64,000 nt of DNA from Sulfurospirillum arcachonense DSM 9755 (GCF_000597725.1 NZ_JFBL01000004.1:1-64000); one strand, 5' to 3'. Shown: positions 37,066 to 47,199, counted from the stretch's first letter. Program-made: numbers and translations. The notes: a model not told the origin generated them from the letters alone.

Positions 37066-37948
37066 GGATTCTTCCTTGATTTGCTCGTTGAATTAGATAT
37101 TGCCCATATTGATTTTTCTTTAATGGCTCTGCTAATTCTAGAAGTTGCTCTTTAGTTATATAGCCTTTTTCATAAGATATTTCTTCTATACAAGCAACTT
37201 TCAAATTTTGACGATTTTCTATAGTTTGAATAAATGTAGATGCCTCTAGTAGGGATTCATGTGTACCCGTATCTAGCCAGGCATAACCTCTACCCATTAG
37301 TTCTACTTTTAAATTAGATTGTTTTAAGTACTCTTGATTAATTGATGTAATTTCTAATTCACCTCTATCACTTGGATTAACATTTTTAGCTATTTTTATT
37401 ACAGAATTAGGATAAAAATATAATCCTATTATTGCATAATTACTTTTTGGATTTTTGGGCTTTTCTTCTATTAAAATGACATCACCTTGTTTATTAAACT
37501 CAGCAACACCGTACCTTTGTGGATCTTTTACATAATAACCAAAAATAGTTGCTTTGCTTTCTTCTTTAATATTTTTTACAGATTTTGCTAATAATTCTGT
37601 TAAACCATGACCATAAAATATATTGTCACCAAGTACTAAACATACATCATCATTACCTATAAACTTTTCTCCTAATATAAATGCTTGAGCTAATCCATCA
37701 GGTGTAGGTTGTTCTATGTAGCTAAATTTTAGTCCTAAATTTTTTCCAGAACCAAATAAATCTTTAAATCTAGGTAAATCATGGGGTGTTGATATAATAA
37801 GTATTTCATTTATTCCTGCTAACATTAAAACAGAAAGAGGATAATAGATCATAGGTTTATCATAAATTGGCACTAATTGTTTAGATACACCTTTTGTTAT
37901 AGGATATAGTCTTGTACCAGAACCTCCAGCTAATATAATACCTTTCAT
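37055..37948 (-). CDS. rfbA: Glucose-1-phosphate thymidylyltransferase
   Basis: This enzyme activates glucose-1-phosphate with dTTP, the first step of dTDP-rhamnose synthesis. The 297-residue protein starts [24 protein letters not shown], the nucleotidyltransferase signature. It has [16 protein letters not shown] and the conserved [15 protein letters not shown]. The length is normal. It overlaps the acetyltransferase gene by 4 nt. Confidence 0.96.
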   Translation of the reverse strand: MKGIILAGGSGTRLYPITKGVSKQLVPIYDKPMIYYPLSVLMLAGINEILIISTPHDLPRFKDLFGSGKNLGLKFSYIEQPTPDGLAQAFILGEKFIGNDDVCLVLGDNIFYGHGLTELLAKSVKNIKEESKATIFGYYVKDPQRYGVAEFNKQGDVILIEEKPKNPKSNYAIIGLYFYPNSVIKIAKNVNPSDRGELEITSINQEYLKQSNLKVELMGRGYAWLDTGTHESLLEASTFIQTIENRQNLKVACIEEISYEKGYITKEQLLELAEPLKKNQYGQYLIQRANQGRIHDL

Positions 37949-38520
37949 ACAATTTCCTTTATATGTGTTTTAATAAATTTATCTATATCGTTATTTAAAA
38001 TCAAGTCAAAATTATTTTCTATTTTCCAAATAGGCCAATTCCACCATTTTATTTTTAGCAAACTTTGAATTTGAGTTTCATTAAAACGGTATTTTATGTG
38101 TTTTGCTGGATTTCCTCCCACAATAGAGTAAGGTTTTACATCTTTTGTAACAACAGCTCGAGCAGCTATAACAGCACCATCTCCTATAGTTACACCAGAT
38201 AAAATTAAAGCCCCATCTCCAATCCATACATCATTACCTATAATGACATTACCTTTTGTTGTAGAACACTCTTTACAATTAAATTTTACACTAAAATGAT
38301 AACTACTTACCCAATCATAGTGATGTTCTGCACCACTATAGATTTTAACTTCATCGGCTATTGAACAAAAAGAGCCTATTTGAATAGTATTATCATGACC
38401 ATAAGCTTTGGGTTTACCATATGTATAATTTCCTATTTTATATTTTTTATATTTTTTATTATCTTTCATATAATAAGGCCTTCTTTTTTCCTTAATATAT
38501 TTTTTTATTCTTTTTAACAT
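37945..38520 (-). CDS. Hexapeptide-repeat acetyltransferase, CatB/LacA-like
   Basis: This is a 191-residue left-handed beta-helix acyltransferase. It has hexapeptide repeats ([37 protein letters not shown]) and the [17 protein letters not shown] segment of xenobiotic/sugar acetyltransferases. The catalytic-type His lies in [14 protein letters not shown]. Within the O-antigen operon it probably O- or N-acetylates a sugar residue. The exact substrate is unknown. Confidence 0.85.
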   Translation of the reverse strand: MLKRIKKYIKEKRRPYYMKDNKKYKKYKIGNYTYGKPKAYGHDNTIQIGSFCSIADEVKIYSGAEHHYDWVSSYHFSVKFNCKECSTTKGNVIIGNDVWIGDGALILSGVTIGDGAVIAARAVVTKDVKPYSIVGGNPAKHIKYRFNETQIQSLLKIKWWNWPIWKIENNFDLILNNDIDKFIKTHIKEIV

Positions 38521-38529
38521 TTTATTCTT

Positions 38530-39510
38530 TCATTGAAAATTTTGCATTATTGTTGCAGTACGATATTTATAAGAATAATTACTATTTTTTACTCTTTTTT
38601 CACCATTTTTTGCAATTTTTTTTGCAAAAAAATTGTCTTTTTGGAGTTTTTCTACTATTCCTTCTAACTCTTCAAGTGAGTTATAAATAAGAATTTCTTT
38701 TTCTGGTTCAAAACATAATTCTATATCTTTAACATTGTCATTTATCAAGCAACTTCCACAAGCTGTTGCTTCAAAACAACGCATATTTGCCATATTTATT
38801 ATATTTTCTTTTTGAGCTACATTTAATGTAGCTAAAGTTGAATTATATATATTTACTATTTTTTGTTGAGAAACTTTTTTATTTGAAATATTCCATTTTT
38901 GTGAGATATTATTGAGTTTTTCCCATTTTGTACCATGTATTTGCATTGGATAATTTGAAATTTTTTGGAACGCTAAGTCTCGTTCTCGTGTAAATGAACC
39001 CACAAAATTGATAGAATTATTTCTAATTATATTGTTATTAATATGTAAGTTTTCATCATAACCAAATTGTAATAAATTTACATTTTTGAATCCATAATTT
39101 TTTGCATTTTCAATAAAAGCAGAATCACTAACGTATAAAAAGTCTAGAATATCTACGTAGGTGGTTTTATCTTCGTAAAAAAGGTCACCAACCCAACCTA
39201 TTGTTATTATTTTTTTTTCTTTACATAGAGCGAATAACTCTTTATCCACAAAAAATGCTCCTACAAATACTGCAATATTTGGTTTGAAATTTTTTATAAG
39301 ATTATCTAATTCATCTAATTGTAGAGATAGGTCATCTTTTTTAATACCTTTATAAATACTTTTCAAAAAAGTGTTTTTTAATGATAGTTTATTTGTAAAA
39401 AAGTGTTTTACTTCGTAGTTATTGGATAAAAAACCATTTATTGTGTGTTCTATCCAGCCTAAATGATTCTGCTTTCCTATAATTAATATTTTTTTATTTT
39501 TCATGTTCAT
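38530..39510 (-). CDS. CgeB-like glycosyltransferase
   Basis: This 326-residue GT-B-fold protein belongs to the CgeB/Glyco_trans_1_2 type. The N-terminal half is divergent (KKILIIGKQNHLGWIEHTI). The C-terminal half shows INFVGSFTRERD, MRCFEATACGSCLINDN and a Glu in the usual sugar-nucleotide site. It starts at 39510 or 39504. It overlaps the end of a 47-codon remnant ORF. The sugar is unknown. Confidence 0.75.
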   Translation of the reverse strand: MNMKNKKILIIGKQNHLGWIEHTINGFLSNNYEVKHFFTNKLSLKNTFLKSIYKGIKKDDLSLQLDELDNLIKNFKPNIAVFVGAFFVDKELFALCKEKKIITIGWVGDLFYEDKTTYVDILDFLYVSDSAFIENAKNYGFKNVNLLQFGYDENLHINNNIIRNNSINFVGSFTRERDLAFQKISNYPMQIHGTKWEKLNNISQKWNISNKKVSQQKIVNIYNSTLATLNVAQKENIINMANMRCFEATACGSCLINDNVKDIELCFEPEKEILIYNSLEELEGIVEKLQKDNFFAKKIAKNGEKRVKNSNYSYKYRTATIMQNFQ

Positions 39511-39637
39511 TTTTTAGTTTTTTGACAATTATATCACTAATATACGGTATAAAATGATTTGAATCAAAAAAATTGTTCTTATCCATAACAATAAACTTTG
39601 TAACTTTTTCAAATATATTAATTGAGTTTTTAAGCAT
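39494..39637 (-). pseudogene. C-terminal stub of an SGNH-hydrolase-like protein (47 codons)
   Basis: Starting one base after the rfbB stop, a 47-codon frame encodes KVTKFIVMDKNNFFDSNHF and then a helix ending EHEK. The FDSNHF segment looks like the Asp-x-x-His catalytic block V found at the very C-terminus of SGNH hydrolases and the SGNH domains of OafA-like acyltransferases. The upstream Ser, Gly and Asn blocks are absent, so it is best read as the remains of a deleted gene. A ribosome site inside the rfbB tail (AAGGAA) could still allow translation. Confidence 0.45.
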
Positions 39638-40654
39638 TTATTTGCTTTCCTTATATTTATTTATATACCAATTTATTGTTTTAACTATACCACTTTCAAA
39701 ATTTTCATCAGCTTTCCAGCCAAGTTCATTTTCTATTTTTGTGGCATCAATAGCATATCGTCTATCATGTCCCGCTCGATCTTCAACAAATGTAATTAAT
39801 TCTTTATAGCTTTTATTTATAGGTATTTTTTTATCTAAGATGGTACAAATTGAGTCAACAATTTGCAAATTTGTTCGCTCATTTCTTCCACCTATGTTAT
39901 AAACATTTGACTCCTTACCTATATGATAAACAATGTCTATGCCTTTACAGTGGTCAAGTACATATAGCCAGTCTCTAATGTTTTTCCCATCACCATAAAT
40001 AGGGATATTTTCTCCTGCCAATGCTTTTCTAATGATAGTAGGTATTAATTTTTCATTATGTTGTTTAGGCCCATAGTTATTAGAACAATTTGTTATAACA
40101 GTATTTAATCCATAAGTCTCTTGATAGCTTCTTACTATCATATCACTTGATGCTTTAGAGGCACTATATGGACTATTTGGCGCATAAGGTGTAACTTCTG
40201 TAAAAAGGTCTGTTTTATTTAGTGTTCCATATACTTCATCTGTTGAGATATGATGAAATCTACACCCTTTATAGTTTATTTTGTATTCAAATGGTTTATT
40301 CATCCAATAATGTTTAGCTACATCTATAAGTGTAAAAGTTCCATTTACATTTGTTTCTATAAAAATACCAGGATTTTTAATAGAGTTATCTACATGGCTT
40401 TCCGCTGCAAAGTGTATAACTCCTTTTATATCATATTCATTAAAGATAAATTCTACAAGTTCACGGTTACAAATATTACCTTTGATAAATTTATACCTAG
40501 GATTAGATTCTACTTCTTTTAGGTTTTTAAGATTCCCTGCATATGTTAGTAAATCTAAATTTATAATATTATATTCTGGGTATTTTTCTAGGAAATATGG
40601 AACAAAGTTACTTCCTATAAATCCAGCACATCCTGTTAGTAATATATTTTTCAT
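39638..40654 (-). CDS. rfbB: dTDP-glucose 4,6-dehydratase
   Basis: This is the second enzyme of dTDP-rhamnose synthesis. The 338-residue extended short-chain dehydrogenase has GCAGFIGSNFVPYFL, the AAESHVDNSI segment, the catalytic Asp/Glu region in STDEVYG and YSASKASSDMIVRSY. NNYGPKQHNEKLIP follows. Its stop and the rfbD ordering (rfbD upstream) place it in the rfbDBAC set, although interrupted by two inserted genes before rfbA. Confidence 0.96.
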   Translation of the reverse strand: MKNILLTGCAGFIGSNFVPYFLEKYPEYNIINLDLLTYAGNLKNLKEVESNPRYKFIKGNICNRELVEFIFNEYDIKGVIHFAAESHVDNSIKNPGIFIETNVNGTFTLIDVAKHYWMNKPFEYKINYKGCRFHHISTDEVYGTLNKTDLFTEVTPYAPNSPYSASKASSDMIVRSYQETYGLNTVITNCSNNYGPKQHNEKLIPTIIRKALAGENIPIYGDGKNIRDWLYVLDHCKGIDIVYHIGKESNVYNIGGRNERTNLQIVDSICTILDKKIPINKSYKELITFVEDRAGHDRRYAIDATKIENELGWKADENFESGIVKTINWYINKYKESK

Positions 40655-41520
40655 TATTTTCTTTCTCCTAATTCTTTAAGGCATATATCTAAACTATCTT
40701 TCCAAAAAGGAATAGTTACGTTGAATTGATTTTTAATTTTTAATTTATTTAATAAACTATAGTGTGGTCTTTTAGCGGGTGTTGGATAATGTTTTGTTTC
40801 TATTGGATTTATTTTGCAAGATAGTTTTGCCATTTTCATTATCTCTTTTGCAAAATCATACCAACTTAAAACACCCTCATTGGAGTAATTGTATATTTCT
40901 ACTTTTTTATTTTTTATTTTTGGTAATATTTCTAAAATAGTTTTTGCTAAATCACCGGCATAAGTAGGTGTCCCAATTTGGTCAAATATAATGTTCAGCT
41001 CTTCTTTTTGTTTTCCAAGGCTAATCATGGTTTTTAAAAAGTTATTTCCATAGCTCGAATATATCCATGAAGTTCTTATAATGATTGAGTTTAAAGGATT
41101 AATATCAATCATAGATTTTTCACCATCCAACTTTGTTTTACCGTATATGTTTTGAGGGTTTGTTGAATCTTCTTCATTATAAGGTTTATAGTTTTTACCA
41201 TCGAAAACATAATCTGTAGAAATATGAATTAGCTGAATGTTTTTTTCTTTAGATATTTGTGCCAAATTTTTTACGGCTTTATTATTTATATTATTGGCTA
41301 AGTTTTTATTTTCTTCTGCTTTATCTACAGCTGTATATGCAGCACAATTGATGATTGTATTTATATTATTTTTTTCTATAAAAGATATTAGCTCTTCTTC
41401 CTTAGTAATATCCAATTTATACTTACATGTGAAAAAATAGTTATTTTCATAATTAAATGAAAGCTTTTTCAACTCCAAACCAAGTTGTCCGTTACTTCCT
41501 GTTATTAAAATATTTTTCAT
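40654..41520 (-). CDS. rfbD: dTDP-4-dehydrorhamnose reductase
   Basis: This is the last step of dTDP-L-rhamnose synthesis. The 288-residue protein has the GSNGQLGLELKK dinucleotide site, CAAYTAVDKAEEN, STDYVFDGKNYKPY with the catalytic residues, and YGKTKLDGEK. RTSWIYSSYG follows. It shares one base with rfbB and overlaps the polymerase gene by 4 nt. Confidence 0.95.
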   Translation of the reverse strand: MKNILITGSNGQLGLELKKLSFNYENNYFFTCKYKLDITKEEELISFIEKNNINTIINCAAYTAVDKAEENKNLANNINNKAVKNLAQISKEKNIQLIHISTDYVFDGKNYKPYNEEDSTNPQNIYGKTKLDGEKSMIDINPLNSIIIRTSWIYSSYGNNFLKTMISLGKQKEELNIIFDQIGTPTYAGDLAKTILEILPKIKNKKVEIYNYSNEGVLSWYDFAKEIMKMAKLSCKINPIETKHYPTPAKRPHYSLLNKLKIKNQFNVTIPFWKDSLDICLKELGERK

Positions 41521-42710
41521 ATTATTTTCTTACCATCATACGTTTTTTTAGAAAAAATAAAAAAGGCAAATAGTGTTAGTGAAGATAGAGAAGCTATACT
41601 TTTAATAATACTATGGTCAAATTGTGTTATAGTCAAGAAGGCAAAAAACAACCCAATATAGATAGTGTTTTTACTAGAGATTACTTTTTTTAATATTTGC
41701 CATAGTAGGTTTGTGTATACAAGGAAACCAAACAATCCAAGGAAAAGCAATATTTCAAGGATACTATTATGAACGCCACTGATCCCCTTTATCCCTATCT
41801 GACTATATGACATTAATCCATAACCAAAGAAAAGTTTCTGCTTTATTAATTCAAGAGAGTGTAGCCAAATTTCATATCTATGTGAACTATTTCCTTCTAT
41901 TAAACTATAAAACCTATGTAATAAAGAATGATTAGATAAAAATATTGTTACCGATATAAATAAAAAAGTAGTAAAAAAAACAATATGATATTTATCTATT
42001 TTTTTACAATTTGTAGAAAATAAAATTAATGAGAATATTGTAAAAAATAACCAAGATGCTCGTGAGTATGAAAAAAATAGATTAAATACAAAAAGGATAC
42101 AAAGTGCAATTAGTAAAAATATTTCATTTTTTCTCAAAGTAAGTAATTTGTAATGAAATAAAAGACCAGCACTAATAGAAGCTCCAATTGACATAAACAT
42201 ACCAAACGCATTTCTATTAAAAGTAGCACCTGCTAAACCATCGGAAGGATTATACTTGATTCCTTTAATAAAATCATAATGAAATACAGTTTGGAATAGA
42301 CCATCGGCCGCTTGAATGAATAAGGAAAATAATATAGTAATAATTAAGAATTTTTTTGTAAAAAAGTTTTCTTTATATAAAAATAGTAATATTAAAAATA
42401 GAAGTAAATACCTAAATATATAATGAAATTCAGCTCTCCATCCTGTAAAATTAAAAATGTTGTTAAAACTATTAGATATTGTCATAGCCACTATCACTAA
42501 CGAAAATGAAAGTAAAAGATTTTTATATTCTTTTATCATTTGAGTAACTTGTATTATCTTTTTTTTAGTACAAATATATATTAAAAATAAAACAATCATT
42601 AAAGCATAACTCATTGGATAAATTGATGTTTTCATAGGTATGAAGAGTATCCAAATAAAAAGAAATATTTTAAATAAAACTTGAAGATTATAGTTTTTTA
42701 CTTTTAACAT
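41517..42710 (-). CDS. O-antigen polymerase/ligase family membrane protein
   Basis: This 397-residue protein has about ten membrane helices and a large periplasmic loop (about residues 255-310, with HRFYSLIEGNSSHRYEIW). This plan is that of Wzy_C/WaaL proteins. It could join O-antigen units (Wzy) or attach O-antigen to lipid A-core (WaaL), which sequence alone does not separate. It overlaps its neighbours by 1 and 4 nt in the O-antigen operon. Confidence 0.8.
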   Translation of the reverse strand: MLKVKNYNLQVLFKIFLFIWILFIPMKTSIYPMSYALMIVLFLIYICTKKKIIQVTQMIKEYKNLLLSFSLVIVAMTISNSFNNIFNFTGWRAEFHYIFRYLLLFLILLFLYKENFFTKKFLIITILFSLFIQAADGLFQTVFHYDFIKGIKYNPSDGLAGATFNRNAFGMFMSIGASISAGLLFHYKLLTLRKNEIFLLIALCILFVFNLFFSYSRASWLFFTIFSLILFSTNCKKIDKYHIVFFTTFLFISVTIFLSNHSLLHRFYSLIEGNSSHRYEIWLHSLELIKQKLFFGYGLMSYSQIGIKGISGVHNSILEILLFLGLFGFLVYTNLLWQILKKVISSKNTIYIGLFFAFLTITQFDHSIIKSIASLSSLTLFAFFIFSKKTYDGKKII

Positions 42711-43225
42711 TAGTGATGTTCCTTAGATATGAAAATATTATTTTGTATATTTTTTCTAATTACTTTTTCATTAAAACAAGAATGTGCTTTTTCCCAACTA
42801 TTCCTTGCTATAGTTTCTTTTTCTTTATCATATCGTCCTATAAGTAATAAGTCATATTTATGATTTTTTTGTTCATATGCTTTAAAAGTATCAATTGATT
42901 CATCACAAAAATTTGGCAGATAATCACATTTTTTTATTATGCTTTCTTCTATATTCATTTTTTTTAATTCACTATGACCTAAAAGCAATAAGTCAGGCTC
43001 AATATTTTTAATTGTTTCAATTAGTTTACTATTTACATGTTTTGTGCCAAATTTTTTATTTTTACAAAAAGTTGAGTTTTTAGCTATCTCTCTATAACTA
43101 AAGTCATAAACAAAATGACCATTTCTTATTAATCCATTACTCATTTTTCTATCAATTGAGTAGTAAACAGAGCCATTTTTAGATTCACTAAAATTTGCAC
43201 AATGAACAATTTTTATATTTTTCAT
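42710..43225 (-). pseudogene. Shortened paralogue of the CgeB-like glycosyltransferase at 45,154
   Basis: This 171-residue frame aligns by eye with the 321-residue protein at 45154-46119: KIVHCANF with MKIIHCAPF, FSYREIAKNSTFCKNKKFG with FDYRDIARYFSFFKNKKSG, and LLLLGHSEL with LIIFGHAEL. A block of roughly 37 residues around the MMFWYND segment is then missing. Alignment resumes at DYLPNF, and the C-terminal nucleotide-sugar half is lost. It is probably a decaying duplicate, although the frame is open and could be translated. Confidence 0.6.
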
Positions 43226-44193
43226 ATTGAGCCTTTCAATTCTTGTACTAAATCATAAACTTGACTTGTAGTGATACTTTCCATACATTCATGTTTTGTT
43301 GGACAAATTGATTTATAACATGGATGACATTTTATATCTTCACTAGGTTTTATATAAAGGTGTTTCCCTATATATTTTTCAAATTTTACACAATGTTTTA
43401 TATCTGTAGATCCAAAAATAGTTATTGTTGAAGTACCAACACTCGCAGCTATATGTGATGGTCCACTATCATTTCCTATATATATATCAGCTTGTTTTAT
43501 TATTTGCTTTAAGCCTGTTAAATCTGTTTTATTTACAAAATTAATAACATTTGGAAATTTTTGAACTACCTTATTTGCATCATTTAGTTCTAGTTTTGTA
43601 CCTACCAAAACTACTTTAAAGTTATTTAAAATTAATTTTTCAATAAGGTTTATATAATTGTTTATTCCCCATTGTTTACTTTGCCATTTTTCACTGCTTC
43701 CTGTAGAAATTACAATAACTTTTTTATTTGTTTTTATGAGTTGAGTCTCTTTTGTAGGTAGATAAATATTTTTATAATTTTCATTATTTATATATTTATC
43801 TACAGTGTATTCGTTTAAACCACTTTGTATAAGTGTATTTTTAATTGAGTTTACAGTGACTTTTATATGTAATAGTTTTTGAAGTAGATTTGCAGCGGAA
43901 TTTACTGTTTTTTGTTTTTTAGCAAATAGTAACAGAAAATGTGAAAGACTATTGCAATGCAGGTTAAATACAATATTATACTTATATTTCCTTATTTCTT
44001 TTATACTTTGCAAATAGTTTTTATGTACTATATAATTATCAGCAAAATCTGTATCTTGATATAATTCTTTTCCTATATTTGAAGTTAAAAAAGTAATATT
44101 ATGTTTTGGGTAAAAATATCTAATTGCCCTAAGAATAAGGCTTAAAGTTACTAAGTCACCTAGTGAAGAAAATCTTGTAATTAATATATTCAT
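43222..44193 (-). CDS. GT9-family glycosyltransferase (heptosyltransferase-like)
   Basis: This 323-residue protein has the N-terminal MNILITRFSSLGDLVTLSLIL and the C-terminal YIGNDSGPSHIAASVGTSTITIFGS typical of family 9 enzymes. Near the C-terminus it has several cysteines (CHPCYKSICPTKHEC) seen in this subfamily. It probably adds a heptose or similar sugar to the outer core. It is the second GT9 in the window. Confidence 0.85.
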   Translation of the reverse strand: MNILITRFSSLGDLVTLSLILRAIRYFYPKHNITFLTSNIGKELYQDTDFADNYIVHKNYLQSIKEIRKYKYNIVFNLHCNSLSHFLLLFAKKQKTVNSAANLLQKLLHIKVTVNSIKNTLIQSGLNEYTVDKYINNENYKNIYLPTKETQLIKTNKKVIVISTGSSEKWQSKQWGINNYINLIEKLILNNFKVVLVGTKLELNDANKVVQKFPNVINFVNKTDLTGLKQIIKQADIYIGNDSGPSHIAASVGTSTITIFGSTDIKHCVKFEKYIGKHLYIKPSEDIKCHPCYKSICPTKHECMESITTSQVYDLVQELKGSI

Positions 44194-44195
44194 AT

Positions 44196-45161
44196 TTATT
44201 TTGTATCCAATTGTTCTATAAAGTTAATAAAATTATTTTGTGTTTTACTATATAGATCTAGAAAACTATTGTGTCCATTAGTAGATATCTGTTTTCTAAG
44301 TGATCCATTTTCTATAATTATGATTAATTTTTCTGCTAGTATTTCTGCTTTATTTTCACATTGTATTAAATCGTTTGATGTGAAAAACTCATCTAAAGCA
44401 CTACTTTTCATAGTTATAATGGTTTTTTTGCACGCAAGTGCTTGGTATACTTTATTAGGTACAACAGAAGTTGCTTTTGTACTATTACCAAAAACTCCAA
44501 GCACTATATCTGTATCTCTTATTTTATTTGCTAAGTTTTTTTCAGTTATAAAATTGCCGTCCATTTTCACATTAGTTAACTTTAGATTTACAAATAACTT
44601 TTTCATCTCTTTAAAAGTCTGACCATTTCCAATAATATTAGCATTAAAAGATATATTATTATTTTCCAATATTTTAAATGCATTTAAAATTATATCTATT
44701 CCATGAAGAGGAATAAATGAACCATAAAATAAAATTTCTATAATATCATGTTTTTTTTCTTTTGTATTTGGATAGTAAATATTTTTATCTGCAAGAACAG
44801 GCAAGACAAAATGTTTACCAGAAAATTTACCAAATAATTTTTCCCAGTACTCAAAATGTTTTTGAGTATCTGAAAGTAAGTACTTAGAAAATCTAAAATT
44901 AATCCAATCTTGAAAATATTTCCACCAAGCTCTTGGATTTATTTTGGAAATTTTTTTTCTATCAAAAACATATGTATCATAGTTTGAAATAAAAAAATCA
45001 TTTATTATTTTATTTCTTTTAAAAAAATGTTTTATAAATTGATTTTTTGAAAAAGGTAAAAGGACATAAATATTATTTTTACATGTGGTATCTTTAAGAA
45101 GCTGTTTTATTATGTTGTATCTCGAGTAATCTTTGTCATGTCTTGATATATATTTAATCAT
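44196..45161 (-). CDS. Glycosyltransferase, GT-B fold (family 4-like)
   Basis: This 321-residue protein has a divergent basic N-terminal domain. Its C-terminal domain is GT4-like, with IIEILFYGSFIPLHGIDIILNAFKIL, then NIIGNGQTFKEMKKLF and VVPNKVYQALACKKTIITMKS. The EX7E-like region is degenerate. Donor and acceptor are unknown. It overlaps the next gene upstream by 8 nt. Confidence 0.75.
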   Translation of the reverse strand: MIKYISRHDKDYSRYNIIKQLLKDTTCKNNIYVLLPFSKNQFIKHFFKRNKIINDFFISNYDTYVFDRKKISKINPRAWWKYFQDWINFRFSKYLLSDTQKHFEYWEKLFGKFSGKHFVLPVLADKNIYYPNTKEKKHDIIEILFYGSFIPLHGIDIILNAFKILENNNISFNANIIGNGQTFKEMKKLFVNLKLTNVKMDGNFITEKNLANKIRDTDIVLGVFGNSTKATSVVPNKVYQALACKKTIITMKSSALDEFFTSNDLIQCENKAEILAEKLIIIIENGSLRKQISTNGHNSFLDLYSKTQNNFINFIEQLDTK

Positions 45162-46119
45162 TCCACCACTCGTATATATTTAATTTTTTTGTATTTTCTT
45201 TATGAAGATTTATTAAGTATTCTCCAATACGTTTTGCATTAAAAAGCTGATGAACTCTTGCATGAAGCCATTTTGATTTAGTCAATCTTTCTTCAGCGTT
45301 TTCTAAAAAGTATTCTGTTTTTTGTTTTAGTTCTTCTAAATTTGAATAATATTCTAATTTATCTTCAAAAAAATCTTCCCCATTTATTATTGGAGTACTG
45401 AGTGAAAATGAGCCATTTCCTAAAATATGCATAAGTCTATCAGAGGTGAACCATTTATATTGTAATGTGAAATTTCGATTATGATTGAGGCATATTTTAG
45501 AATCTACTATCTTTTGGAAATATTGTTCCCCAATAAGAACGGATTTTTTTGTATCTCCTATAAATTTTGATTTACAGTTTATTTTATTTTTTATATATTT
45601 GATTAATTGGCTTCTTTCTTCATCATTTCGGCCTGAAAATAAAAGATCATTTTCCCATGAATTATTTGTAAATGAAGTTCGTTTTTCAATACTATGATGG
45701 ACTAAATTAGGAAGAAAATAACTATTTTCAGTATATGCAGTAGCTAAAGAGTGTGAAAAATAGCTTTTAATTTCATTTAAATATTCAGGAAAAGGAATAT
45801 CGTTGTACCAAAACATCATTTTTATATTTTGTTTTTGAATTGATTCAAAAGTTTCTTTGGAAATAAGTTCGGCATGTCCAAAAATAATTAAATCTGGTTT
45901 TATATCATTTATTATTTTCAAAAAGTGGATGTTCATTTTTTTAGCACCACTTTTTTTGTTTTTAAAAAAAGAGAAATATCTAGCTATGTCTCTATAGTCA
46001 AAGTTATGTACAAAACAATTATTTTGAATCAATCCTAACGATATTTTTATAGGATTAGCATATAAAGCGCCACCACTTTTTGTTATAGTATTGAATGGTG
46101 CACAGTGTATTATTTTCAT
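45154..46119 (-). CDS. CgeB-like glycosyltransferase (intact paralogue)
   Basis: This is a 321-residue GT-B protein. The N-terminal MKIIHCAPFNTITKSGGALY and KMMFWYNDIPFPE are followed by a C-terminal domain with KICLNHNRNFTLQYKWFTSDRLMHILGNGSFSLS. A glycosyltransferase-1 type tail (NLEELKQKTEYFLEN...) completes it. It is the full-length relative of the degenerate gene at 42,710. Its substrate is not known. Confidence 0.7.
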   Translation of the reverse strand: MKIIHCAPFNTITKSGGALYANPIKISLGLIQNNCFVHNFDYRDIARYFSFFKNKKSGAKKMNIHFLKIINDIKPDLIIFGHAELISKETFESIQKQNIKMMFWYNDIPFPEYLNEIKSYFSHSLATAYTENSYFLPNLVHHSIEKRTSFTNNSWENDLLFSGRNDEERSQLIKYIKNKINCKSKFIGDTKKSVLIGEQYFQKIVDSKICLNHNRNFTLQYKWFTSDRLMHILGNGSFSLSTPIINGEDFFEDKLEYYSNLEELKQKTEYFLENAEERLTKSKWLHARVHQLFNAKRIGEYLINLHKENTKKLNIYEWWND

Positions 46120-46125
46120 GAATTA

Positions 46126-47199
46126 CTAACCTTTGTATACATCTATGGTTTTTTCTACCATCTGCTCAAGAGAAAAATTATCTTTAACATAACTAAATCC
46201 ATCAAACTTTAATTCTTTTGCTTTTATAATTTGTTTTGCAAATTCTTTTTCATTACCAATTTTAACAAAATATCCATTTTTATTTTTGTTGATTATATCT
46301 AAAACGCCACCATGATTAGTTGCAATCACTGGTGTATTAAGTGCTAAGGCTTCAGCAACACTTCTTCCAAAACTTTCAGGTTTTTTAGAAGTACTTGTTA
46401 CAATATCGCTTAAGTGATATATTTCAGCTACATGACTTTGGCTTCCTGTAAAAATAACGTTTACATGTAAAGAGTGTATTAGCTCTTTTAAGCCATCAAA
46501 ATATTTCTGTTTGTCTTCTCTTACTCCACCAACAATTAAGCCGGTAACATTGGGAGTACCTTCTTGGATAATCGCAAGAGCTTTTATAAATGTTTCTAAA
46601 TCTTTAAGTTGCGTTACTCTTCCAATAGTAGAAATAATAAATTTATCATTTAAATTGAATTTTTCTTTAAATTCACTTATGAAATTTTCATCAAGATTAT
46701 TTGGATTAAAAGTAACTAAATCAATTCCTCTAGGGATGATACTTATTTTTTCTTCTTTTGCAGCATAGTGTTTTTGAATATACTCTTTTATAGCACCACT
46801 CACACAGATGATTTTATCAGCATTTGTCATTATGCGGCTGTATGAACTTACAGAGTTAAACCCATGTACTGTTGAAACAACCTTTACATGTAAGGATTTA
46901 TTTGCATAGTAAGTTAGCCAAGCAGGGACTCTACTTCTTACATGTAAAACATCAGGATTGAGTTTTTTTAAAATCTTACGTAGACCCCAAACTCTCCAAA
47001 AGACCGTGAAAGGATTTTTGCTACAAACATCAAAGTTTATATGAGTACTTCCTTCTTTCTCTAATTGCTTTACTAGTTTACCACCATGGCTAATGACAAT
47101 AGAGTCAAAACCTTTTTTAACAAGTTCACGACTAAGTTCAATGGTACCTCTCTCCACACCACCTTCATTAAGTTCTGGTAAAAGTTGGACTATTTTCAC
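46126..47199 (-). CDS. Family 4 glycosyltransferase
   Basis: This is a 357-residue retaining GT4 enzyme. The N-terminus MKIVQLLPELNEGGVERGTIEL has the glycine-rich acceptor loop. The C-terminal domain has FIISTIGRVTQLKDLETFI and the catalytic EX7E-type segment KKPESFGRSVAEALALNTPVIATNHGG. It resembles inner-core LPS transferases. The gene carries three copies of the dispersed palindrome, more per kilobase than most. Confidence 0.9.
   Translation of the reverse strand: MKIVQLLPELNEGGVERGTIELSRELVKKGFDSIVISHGGKLVKQLEKEGSTHINFDVCSKNPFTVFWRVWGLRKILKKLNPDVLHVRSRVPAWLTYYANKSLHVKVVSTVHGFNSVSSYSRIMTNADKIICVSGAIKEYIQKHYAAKEEKISIIPRGIDLVTFNPNNLDENFISEFKEKFNLNDKFIISTIGRVTQLKDLETFIKALAIIQEGTPNVTGLIVGGVREDKQKYFDGLKELIHSLHVNVIFTGSQSHVAEIYHLSDIVTSTSKKPESFGRSVAEALALNTPVIATNHGGVLDIINKNKNGYFVKIGNEKEFAKQIIKAKELKFDGFSYVKDNFSLEQMVEKTIDVYKG
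46460..46471. repeat. Dispersed palindrome copy in the GT4 gene (1)
   Basis: A perfect TTTACATGTAAA copy, read on the minus strand as Leu-His-Val. Confidence 0.8.
46883..46893. repeat. Dispersed palindrome copy in the GT4 gene (2)
   Basis: TTTACATGTAA followed by G, read as Leu-His-Val-Lys. Confidence 0.75.
46938..46948. repeat. Dispersed palindrome copy in the GT4 gene (3)
   Basis: TTACATGTAAA, read as Leu-His-Val-Arg, only 45 bp from the previous copy. Confidence 0.75.
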
